Of a DNA stretch of 64,000 bases, positions 57,881 to 64,000 are shown piece after piece. The translations under genes were made by a program, and so were the position numbers. The first letter of the stretch is position 1, and every line of letters begins with the position of its first letter. This stretch comes from Paraconexibacter algicola (lineage in GTDB: Bacteria > Actinomycetota > Thermoleophilia > Solirubrobacterales > Solirubrobacteraceae): contig NZ_PYYB01000001.1 of assembly GCF_003044185.1 (NCBI RefSeq), positions 124,001-188,000 on the forward strand, written 5' to 3'. The notes under the pieces are model-generated. The model searched no databases and was not told the origin of the DNA. It was given only the letters and a program-made list of their open reading frames with translations.

Positions 57881-58024
57881 CTTGCTCCTCGCGTGCTCGG
57901 TTCCTCGCGCTGCCCGCTCGTCGGGCGACGACGGTGGCGACTTTCACATCCGGCCCCCCGCGCGGACAAGAACCGTCCGGGCAGCCGTTCGGGCACTCTT
58001 GGGTGCCCCGGGGCGTCGGGCCCC

Positions 58025-58906
58025 TCAGCGCCTCGCTCGGCGCGGCGCTGACACGACGAGGTCCACGGGCGCACCCGGGACGGTCGTCTCGACGGTGGCG
58101 GTCCGGCCCTCGCGGTCCCGGACCTCGATCTCCAGGGGCCCCGGCGCCAGGCGCGGGAGCCGGAAGCGGCCGTCCTCGTCGGTGCTGGCGACCTTCCCGA
58201 GGGTCGGGACCGCCACCCACGCGTCGGGCACGGGCTCGCCGTCGCCGTCGCGGACGGTGCCGCCGAGCGCGTGGAACTCGGTGGCGACCGCGCGCCGGTT
58301 GTCGGACGAGCGGGTGACGATCGTGGTGGTGCGCACGTCGGGGCCGCGCTGGGTGCGCAGGCCGCTCTCGATCGCGAGCGTGACCGTCCAGTCGATCGCC
58401 GGCTTGTAGTGGCCGCCGACGGACTGCCAGAACTCCGAGCGGCGGTCGGTCCGGCCGCTGCCGATCGAGGCGACGACGGGGAACGGCTGCGTGCTGCCGA
58501 GCTGCTCGCCGAGGACGAGGTCCAGCGCGGTGAAGGTGTGGAGGATCGCGAGGACCTGGGACAGCAGGCGGTGCTCGTCGACGACGGCGGGCGCCCAGGC
58601 GGTGATCGCGAACATGAGGTCGACGCGCAGCGGCGGCGGCCGGTCGACGGTGCCCTCGGGGCCGCGCTGGGCCTGGGTCCCGGAGCTCGGCGCCTGCGAC
58701 TTCTGCAGGTCGTAGAGGAACAGGTCGACGGTCGGGCGGCTGAGCCGGGCGGCCCAGTCCTTCGTCGGGGTCTCGAACACGACGTCGGCGTCCTCGAAGC
58801 CGTGCCGGGCGAGCTGCTGCTTCAGGAGCGCCTGGATCCCACGGTCGAGATCGGCGATGAGCGTCGTCTCGGGGACGTCGATGATGGTGCCCATTCGACC
58901 GTCCAT
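58025..58906 (-). CDS. DUF4255-like tail terminator/cap protein with carboxypeptidase-regulatory-like domain
   Basis: This 293-aa protein corresponds to the Afp16/Pvc16 cap that stops tube and sheath growth: VPETTLIADLDRGIQALLKQ, RPTVDLFLYDLQKSQ, FAITAWAPAVVDEHRLLSQV. The last 75 residues form a carboxypeptidase-regulatory-like Ig domain (TVRDGDGEPVPDAWVAVPTL), an addition to the basic cap. Start at 58906 or at a second ATG at 58894. It precedes the sheath gene on the same strand with a 144-base gap. Confidence 0.82.
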   Translation of the reverse strand: MDGRMGTIIDVPETTLIADLDRGIQALLKQQLARHGFEDADVVFETPTKDWAARLSRPTVDLFLYDLQKSQAPSSGTQAQRGPEGTVDRPPPLRVDLMFAITAWAPAVVDEHRLLSQVLAILHTFTALDLVLGEQLGSTQPFPVVASIGSGRTDRRSEFWQSVGGHYKPAIDWTVTLAIESGLRTQRGPDVRTTTIVTRSSDNRRAVATEFHALGGTVRDGDGEPVPDAWVAVPTLGKVASTDEDGRFRLPRLAPGPLEIEVRDREGRTATVETTVPGAPVDLVVSAPRRARR

Positions 58907-59054
58907 CCCATCCGGTCGGCGGGCGCGCGCCTAGGGGCGGACGGGAGGACGATCGGGCACCCGTGCGGGGCCGCCCGCTTTGCGGTCCGAATGGGCAGGA
59001 CACCGTTCCCGTTCGCCACTGTGCGGCGGGGGCCGCGCTGACGAGGATCACGGT

Positions 59055-60230
59055 GTGTCCCCCGAGCTTCACGGGGCGGTCCACGCCGATCCCCCCACCC
59101 TTCCCGTGCTCGAGCACGAGCGTGTCCCCGCCATCGACCCCCTGCCCGCCGCGGAGACGGCGTTCGTCGGCTTCGCGGCCGGCGGCCCGCTGGACCGGCC
59201 GGTCCGCGTGTCCTCGCTGGACGAGTTCAGCGCGGCGTTCTCCGATCCCGATCATCCGCGCGCGGGGCCGCTCGTGCGCGGTGGCATGCTCGGCCACGCG
59301 GTCCGCGGGTTCTTCGAGAACGGCGGCGGCGCCTGCTGGGTGATCCGGACCCCCGGGACGCCCGGGGAGAGCGACGAGGCGGCGCACGTGGGGATCGCCT
59401 CGGGCGGGGGCATGCAGCTGCTCGCCACGCTCGACGGCCCGCTGGTGATCGTCGCCCCGGACGCGTACGGGATCGGCCCGGACCCGGCGATCGCCGACCG
59501 CGTGCAGGCCGCGCTCGGCCGTCTGGCCGACGCGTCGGCGGACCGGATCGCGATCCTCGCCGCCCCGATGGACGCGACGACGCAGGACGTGCTGCAGTGG
59601 CGCGCGCGGCTGGGCCTGGACTCGCCGGCGGCGGCGGTCTTCCACCCGTGGATCAGCCCCGGTGACGGTCCCGCCGGGCTGCGGCGCACGATCACGCCGG
59701 TCGGGCACGTCGCGGGCGTGTGGGCGCGGCTCGAGCGCCGGCACGGCGTCGGGCGGGCCCCGACCGCCTCGCGGCTGGCGGGCGCGGCGTCGCTGCAGGG
59801 CGAGGTCGCCCGCGACGAGCAGCAGCAGCTGCAGCGCAACGGGATCAACGTGCTGCGCGCCTGGCCCGAGGAGACCGTGCACGTGTGGGGCGCGCGGTCG
59901 CTGAGCAGCGACCAGGACTTCCGCTACGTGCACCACCGCCGCATCGTGGCCCACCTCGCGGGGTCGGTCCTGCGCGGGACCGCGTGGGTCGGGACGACCG
60001 ACGGCGACGAGGACGTGCAGCGCCGGGTCCGTCTGGCGGTCGTCGACTTCCTCGGTCGCGCGTGGCGCGACGGACTCCTCCACGGGGCGGCGGCCGAGCA
60101 GGCGTTCCAGGTCGAGACCGAGGTCGTGCAGGACGGACGACGGCGGGCGCTCGTCCTGACGCTGGGGCTGGCGATCCGCCATCCGGCCGAGCTGCGGAGG
60201 GTGCGCGTCGCACAGCCACTGGCTCAGTGA
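59055..60230 (+). CDS. Second, short sheath-family protein
   Basis: This 391-aa protein is a sheath paralogue: PAAETAFVGFAAGGPLDRPV, GHAVRGFFENGGGACWVIR, PVGHVAGVWARLERRHGVG and GINVLRAWPEETVHVWGARS. It lacks the inserted domain of the 524-aa sheath and has no PGVYVEE strand, although the N-terminus is otherwise long. The GTG at 59055 is chosen because GAGGA lies 7 bases before it. It is divergent from the cap gene (148 bases between starts). Multiple sheath variants are known in Afp (Afp2-4). It may form a baseplate-proximal or cap-proximal ring; inference. Confidence 0.85.
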   Translation: MSPELHGAVHADPPTLPVLEHERVPAIDPLPAAETAFVGFAAGGPLDRPVRVSSLDEFSAAFSDPDHPRAGPLVRGGMLGHAVRGFFENGGGACWVIRTPGTPGESDEAAHVGIASGGGMQLLATLDGPLVIVAPDAYGIGPDPAIADRVQAALGRLADASADRIAILAAPMDATTQDVLQWRARLGLDSPAAAVFHPWISPGDGPAGLRRTITPVGHVAGVWARLERRHGVGRAPTASRLAGAASLQGEVARDEQQQLQRNGINVLRAWPEETVHVWGARSLSSDQDFRYVHHRRIVAHLAGSVLRGTAWVGTTDGDEDVQRRVRLAVVDFLGRAWRDGLLHGAAAEQAFQVETEVVQDGRRRALVLTLGLAIRHPAELRRVRVAQPLAQ

Positions 60231-60290
60231 CACGCTGTCATCGCGCCAGCATGCGTCGGGTTCTTCGACGCGTCTTCGGTACGCCCGGTA

Positions 60291-60304
60291 TGTTGCACAC
60301 AACA
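60291..60304. promoter_or_regulatory. Operator-like palindrome before LuxR-type gene
   Basis: TGTTGCACACAACA is a perfect 5-4-5 inverted repeat 61-74 bases upstream of the GTG at 60365. GGTATGTT just before it could act as a -10 element. Confidence 0.45.
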
Positions 60305-60364
60305 GCGGGACGGTCCAAGACGGCCCGCTGGCGTGTCAGCAACTCGGTCCGGGGGGACGGAACC

Positions 60365-60973
60365 GTGTCACAGTCGGTGGAAGTGATGATCGTCGAGCGC
60401 CATCCGGTGCTCCGGAGAGGCCTGGAAGCCTGCCTCGAGCGCGTGGACGGCATGGACCGCGTCGAGTGCGTGGGGTCGGTCGCGGACGCCTGGGCCAGCC
60501 CGGCGCTCGGCGAGGTCGACCTGCTGCTCCTGGGGATCGCGACGGACGGTGCGCTGCCGTTCATCAGCGAGGTCCGGGACTTCACGGACGCCTCGGTCGT
60601 CGTCTACGGCCCGGGCCGGGAGAGCGACCAGCTCCTCGGGGCCCTGGAGACCGGGGCGACCGCGGCGATGGACAGCGACGCCCTGACCCCGGAGAGCCTC
60701 GTGCTCGCCGTGCGGGCGGCCGCCGCGGGCGGGCCGTTCCTGCTGCCGTCGTTCTCCGGCGGCGGTCGCGGTCCGTCCGAGCCGCACCTCACGCAGCGCG
60801 AGCAGGAGGTCCTGGCGCTCGTCGCGGAGGGCTACCCCACCCGCGAGGTGGCGCTGGAGATGAACTACAGCGAGCGGACCGTGAAGAAGGTCCTCGGCGA
60901 CGTCGTCGTGAAGCTCGGCGCGCGCAGCCGCTCCCAGGCGATCGCCCGCGCGGTCCGTCAGGGCATCATCTAG
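60365..60973 (+). CDS. LuxR/NarL-family regulator with degenerate receiver
   Basis: This 202-aa protein has a receiver-like N-terminal domain and a LuxR helix-turn-helix (about 138-200; LTQREQEVLALVAEGYPTRE, NYSERTVKKVLGDVV). The phosphoacceptor position is Gly57 (VDLLLLGIAT) and the acidic pair is ER (11-12), so it is unlikely to be phosphorylated. GTG at 60365 is preceded by a G-rich binding site (GGGGGGA). It follows the second sheath gene by 134 bases on the same strand and is the best candidate in the window for a dedicated regulator of the injection system. Inference. Confidence 0.87.
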   Translation: MSQSVEVMIVERHPVLRRGLEACLERVDGMDRVECVGSVADAWASPALGEVDLLLLGIATDGALPFISEVRDFTDASVVVYGPGRESDQLLGALETGATAAMDSDALTPESLVLAVRAAAAGGPFLLPSFSGGGRGPSEPHLTQREQEVLALVAEGYPTREVALEMNYSERTVKKVLGDVVVKLGARSRSQAIARAVRQGII

Positions 60974-60976
60974 TCC

Positions 60977-63310
60977 CTAGCCGGTCGTCGGGCACGCCCG
61001 CGGCCGGCTGGTCCCGGGCACGAGGCACAGGTCGTCGCGCCGCGGGGCGGCGCGACGCCGCACGACGAGGCGGGTCACCTGCCCGATGAACCCCGGTCGG
61101 GTCACGGTGATCTCGCTGACCGTGCCGACCGGCAGGCTCGCGTTCTGGAAGAACGGGTGCAGCGAGACCGTGCGCATCCGCGTGGTCGCCGCGATCGTCC
61201 GCGAGGAGAAGCGGCAGCGCGCGCGGAACCGCAGGTACGCCTTGCAGGTCACCTTCACGGTGGCGCCCGGCGGCACCTTCAGCACCTGCAGCCGCCGCAG
61301 CTGCGTGCCGGTCCGGGTGGAGAAGAACCGCGCGGCGAGGTCGAGCTTCACGACGGGCTGCGGCGCGTCGGCGCCCGAGCAGTCCTCGTCGACGCCGTTG
61401 GCGGGGATGTCGGTGGCCCCGGGGCGGATCGCCGGGTCGCGGTCGTTGCAGTCCAGCGGCGGCACGACGCCGTCGCCGTCGCGGTCGTTGGAGTCGGCGA
61501 CGTCGAGGCGGCGCAGGAACTCGCAGCCGTCGACGAGGTCGATGCTGTCCTGCTGGGTCTCGTCGTCGGCCCCCGGCCCGCAGTTGAGCGTGTCGGCGAA
61601 GCCGTCGAAGTCGAGCAGGCGGTCGTTGCCCGCGGCTCCCAGCAGGGTGTCGTTGCCGGGGCCGCCGTCGAGCGTGTCGGCGCCGTCGCCGCCGTCGAGG
61701 GTGTCGGCCCCGGTGCCGCCGGCGATCGAGTCGGAGCCCGGACCGCCGACGAGCCGGTTGGCGACCGTGTTGCCGGTCAGCGTGTCGTTGCCGTCCCCAC
61801 CGATGACGCTCTCGATCGCGACGAGGCGGTCGTTCTCCCCGGCCTGCCCGTCGTCGTCGACGCCGTCGAGGGTGACCGCCAGCGGCTCGAGTGCGGTGCG
61901 CGCCGCGTAGGTGACCGTGTCGACGCCGTCGCCGCCGTCGAGGCTGTCGGTCCCCGTGCCGCCGTCGAGGAGGTCCTCGCCCGGGCCGGTGGCGATCGTG
62001 TCGGCGCCGGCGCCGCCGGTCACGGTGTCCGCCGCGGCGACCAGCGGGTCGGTGACGAGCCGGTCGTCGCCGTCGCCCAGGTCCACGGTCGCCGGTCCCG
62101 GCCCGGTGTCGATCACGTCGTCGCCGGCGCCCGCGGTGACGACGTCGGCCCCGGCGCCGGTGCTGACGACGTCGGCGCCCGCGGTGCCGAGCACCGTGTC
62201 GGCGCCCGCGCCGGTGACGACCCGCTCGAAGCTCTCGAGCGTGTCGAGCTGGCCCGCGGTGCCGGCCGTGCCCGCGGGCAGGTCGACGGTGACCGGGGTG
62301 GTCGCGTCGTCGTAGGTGACGGTGTCGATCCCCGCGCCGCCGACGAGGCGGTCGGCGCCACCGCGACCGCGGATGAGGTCGTCGCCGCGACCGCCGAGCA
62401 GCACGTCGACGCCGTCGAGCGGGACGGGGTCCTCGACGGGGTCGGTGCCGACGAGCGTGTCGGCGCCCTCCCCGCCCTCGATCTCCTCGACGCCCTGGAT
62501 CGTGATGGCGGTCGCGCCGTCCACGCGCACGCGGTCGGCGTCGACGGCCTCGAGCCGCAGCGGCGCCGACCGGTCGAGGAACGAGACGCGGTCGGTCCCG
62601 GCGCCCCCGTCGACCGCGACGCCGGGCACCACGGGCCGCAGCACGTCGTCCCCCGGGCCGCCGAGCTGCGTGGTGCCGCCGACGAGCGTGTCGCCGTCGG
62701 CGCCGCCGTCGAGCGTCAGCGAGGTGCCGGTGGCGACCGCGGTGTCCGGGCCGTCCCCGAGGCTCAGGGTGCCGGTCAGGCCGGGGACGTCGACGACGTA
62801 GCGGTCGGCGGCGCGGTCGGCGCCCCCGATGTCCTGGAGCGTGCCGACGGTGCCGCGGATCTCGACCTCGTCGGGGCCGCGCTCGCTGGCGACGCGCAGG
62901 GTCGTGACGGTGACGCCGAGCGCCCGGAGGGTGTCGCCGTCGCTGCCGCCGTCGAGCACGAGCGTGCCGGTGCTCACGCCGCTGACGGTGGCGTGGAGGA
63001 TGCGGGCGCTGATCTGCAGGCGGGTCGCGGCGACGCTCGTCGGGCACTCGGTGACCGCGACGCCGGCGACGGTCGCCGCCGCGCAGCCGGCCGGGAGCGT
63101 GCCGCTCGCCGCCGGGCTGAAGCGCAGCGCGCCGCCGTCGCGGGTGACGTTCAGGCCGACGGTCTCCCCCGGGTTCTGGGCGCCGACGAGCAGCTCCCCG
63201 GGCGCGACCAGCTCGAGCGTGAAGGGCGCGCCCGCCTGGCCGTGCGCCGCCGCGGGCGCGACCAGCGCGGCGGCGAGCGCGAGCCCGGTGGCGAGGCGCC
63301 GGCTCAGCAC
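60977..63310 (-). CDS. Secreted RTX-like repeat protein with MopE-type metal-binding motif
   Basis: This 777-aa protein has a signal peptide (LATGLALAAALVAPAAAHGQA), about 13 GGxGxDxLx-like nonapeptides of the hemolysin-type calcium-binding kind spread over residues 130-560 (for example GGEGADTLVG, GGDGNDTLTG), a MopE-like motif (DRDGDGVVPPLDCNDRD, then NGVDEDCSGAD) and a C-terminal beta-rich domain with Cys pairs. No type I secretion signal or HlyBD genes are seen; the signal peptide indicates the Sec route. Calcium-dependent folding outside the cell is expected. GTG start at 63310 overlaps the preceding gene by 7 bases. Confidence 0.83.
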   Translation of the reverse strand: MLSRRLATGLALAAALVAPAAAHGQAGAPFTLELVAPGELLVGAQNPGETVGLNVTRDGGALRFSPAASGTLPAGCAAATVAGVAVTECPTSVAATRLQISARILHATVSGVSTGTLVLDGGSDGDTLRALGVTVTTLRVASERGPDEVEIRGTVGTLQDIGGADRAADRYVVDVPGLTGTLSLGDGPDTAVATGTSLTLDGGADGDTLVGGTTQLGGPGDDVLRPVVPGVAVDGGAGTDRVSFLDRSAPLRLEAVDADRVRVDGATAITIQGVEEIEGGEGADTLVGTDPVEDPVPLDGVDVLLGGRGDDLIRGRGGADRLVGGAGIDTVTYDDATTPVTVDLPAGTAGTAGQLDTLESFERVVTGAGADTVLGTAGADVVSTGAGADVVTAGAGDDVIDTGPGPATVDLGDGDDRLVTDPLVAAADTVTGGAGADTIATGPGEDLLDGGTGTDSLDGGDGVDTVTYAARTALEPLAVTLDGVDDDGQAGENDRLVAIESVIGGDGNDTLTGNTVANRLVGGPGSDSIAGGTGADTLDGGDGADTLDGGPGNDTLLGAAGNDRLLDFDGFADTLNCGPGADDETQQDSIDLVDGCEFLRRLDVADSNDRDGDGVVPPLDCNDRDPAIRPGATDIPANGVDEDCSGADAPQPVVKLDLAARFFSTRTGTQLRRLQVLKVPPGATVKVTCKAYLRFRARCRFSSRTIAATTRMRTVSLHPFFQNASLPVGTVSEITVTRPGFIGQVTRLVVRRRAAPRRDDLCLVPGTSRPRACPTTG

Positions 63311-64000
63311 GTCGTCGTCCTCGTGGTGCCGCGGGCCAGGCAGGCGTCGGTGCGGCGGGCGGGTCCGCGGCTCAGCGTGCGCAGCGTGACGCGGCGCCCG
63401 CGAGAGGCATCGTCGCTGACCGTCACGGTCACGACGGTGCCGGTCGGGAGCGGCCGGTCGCCGAAGAGCCCGCGGAAGGAGAAGCTCGTGCGGGCCGTCG
63501 TGAACGTGCGGCTGCGCGTCACGAACGGGCAGCGGGCGCGCGGCTTAGAGGTGCAGGTGACGACGACGGTGCTGCCCGCCGGGATGCCGGACACCAGCAG
63601 CTTGCGCACGCGCAGGCCGAGCGGGGTGCGGGCGCCGAACGTCACCGACACCTTCGCGGCGGTGACCGGGAACGGCGCGTCGGCGCCGTCGCAGTTCTGG
63701 TCGATGCCGTCACCGGGGACGTCGACGGCGGAGGGCGAGATCGTCCGCGTGCTGTCGTCGCAGTCGGGGCCGGAGGGGAAGCCGTCGCCGTCGCGGTCGC
63801 GGCCCACGGTCGCGTCGCTGCCGTTGTCGGGGGCCGGGCGGGCGACGACGGGGACCGCGGGGACGAGCACGCGCTCGCAGGCGGTGATGGCGTCGTCGCC
63901 GTCGGCCTCGGCGGTGTCGGTGCCGGCGTCGCAGCCGACCGTGTCGGCGAGGCCGTCGACGGCGCGCAGGAGGTCGTCGCCCGGGCCGGCGGCGAACAGG
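63304..64000 (-). CDS. Secreted RTX-like/MopE-motif protein, partial (cut by window edge)
   Basis: This is the C-terminal part of a paralogue of the next gene downstream. The open frame reaches the right window edge and begins there with FAAGPGDDLLRAVDGLADT (an RTX-type repeat), followed by a MopE-like motif (DRDGDGFPSGPDCDD, then DGIDQNCDGAD) and a beta-rich C-terminal domain with paired Cys. An internal GTG at 63870 is not the true start. It overlaps the next gene by 7 bases; the two are tandem duplicates and probably co-translated. Confidence 0.75.
   Translation of the reverse strand, partial: LFAAGPGDDLLRAVDGLADTVGCDAGTDTAEADGDDAITACERVLVPAVPVVARPAPDNGSDATVGRDRDGDGFPSGPDCDDSTRTISPSAVDVPGDGIDQNCDGADAPFPVTAAKVSVTFGARTPLGLRVRKLLVSGIPAGSTVVVTCTSKPRARCPFVTRSRTFTTARTSFSFRGLFGDRPLPTGTVVTVTVSDDASRGRRVTLRTLSRGPARRTDACLARGTTRTTTC

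Noticed and set aside
59333-59355. Further copy of the GGGTGATC half site
   Set aside because: CTGGGTGATCCGG occurs inside the short sheath coding region without the facing arm; most likely chance.
42390-60230. Prophage
   Set aside because: Tail-like genes only; no capsid, portal, terminase, lysis-holin pair, integrase or attachment repeats, and gene order follows eCIS clusters.
42390-60230. Type VI secretion system
   Set aside because: No TssJ, TssL, TssM or ClpV-like genes; LysM adaptor, DUF4255-like cap and gp26-like protein are eCIS features.

Overview
This is a GC-rich stretch of bacterial chromosome whose coding regions use almost only G or C at third codon positions and often start with GTG. 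Gene content (a DtxR-type iron box, a large SRP RNA with an Alu domain, PASTA domains, a CCG-domain succinate dehydrogenase operon without a membrane anchor) points to an actinobacterium. I would guess the class Thermoleophilia (Solirubrobacter/Conexibacter-like), but the taxonomy is inference.

The first half (1-33.5 kb) is mostly core genome: an ABC-2 exporter, a site-2-type protease with a CBS-like tail, a succinate dehydrogenase/fumarate reductase operon (flavoprotein, Fe-S subunit, CCG subunit), a LuxR-type regulator behind a repeated operator, lysC-asd, recR-ybaB-dnaX, a GT-C-like membrane protein, a collagen-like secreted protein, the SRP RNA gene, an iron-uptake ABC operon behind two tandem iron boxes and with an acyltransferase gene inserted, a tRNA-Val(CAC), a PlsC-like acyltransferase, a MarR/MFS pair, a long acyl-CoA dehydrogenase, a CinA C-terminal protein and uracil-DNA glycosylase.

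From 33.7 to 60.2 kb the window is dominated by a contractile injection system of the extracellular (eCIS/PVC/Afp-like) kind, not a prophage: there is no capsid, portal, terminase or integrase. A long minus-strand operon, nearly every junction a 4-base ATGA overlap, encodes sheath, tube, a gp26-like baseplate/chaperone protein, a 53-aa protein, a 998-aa Pro/Ala-rich protein, a second tube-like protein, a LysM adaptor, a VgrG-like spike, gp25, a J-like baseplate protein, a gpI-like tail protein and a membrane protein (zinc ribbon, Ig-like, TM, PASTA, beta-propeller). A DUF4255-like cap gene precedes it, and a shorter second sheath gene is divergent. A plus-strand module (33.7-42.1 kb) encodes a paralogue of the propeller protein, an M50 membrane protease, a two-domain cell-wall hydrolase, a PAAR-like tip, a Ser/Thr kinase and a Ser/Gly-rich anchored protein. 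The two modules converge near 42.2 kb and share paralogues, so I read them as one system: the particle plus a membrane-sensing, proteolysis, phosphorylation and wall-opening set that may control its placement or release. No AAA+ ATPase and no recognisable tape measure lie in the window.

After a second LuxR-type regulator with a degenerate receiver (60.4-61.0 kb), the window ends in two tandem secreted proteins with RTX-like Ca-binding repeats and MopE-like metal-binding motifs; the second runs off the right edge.
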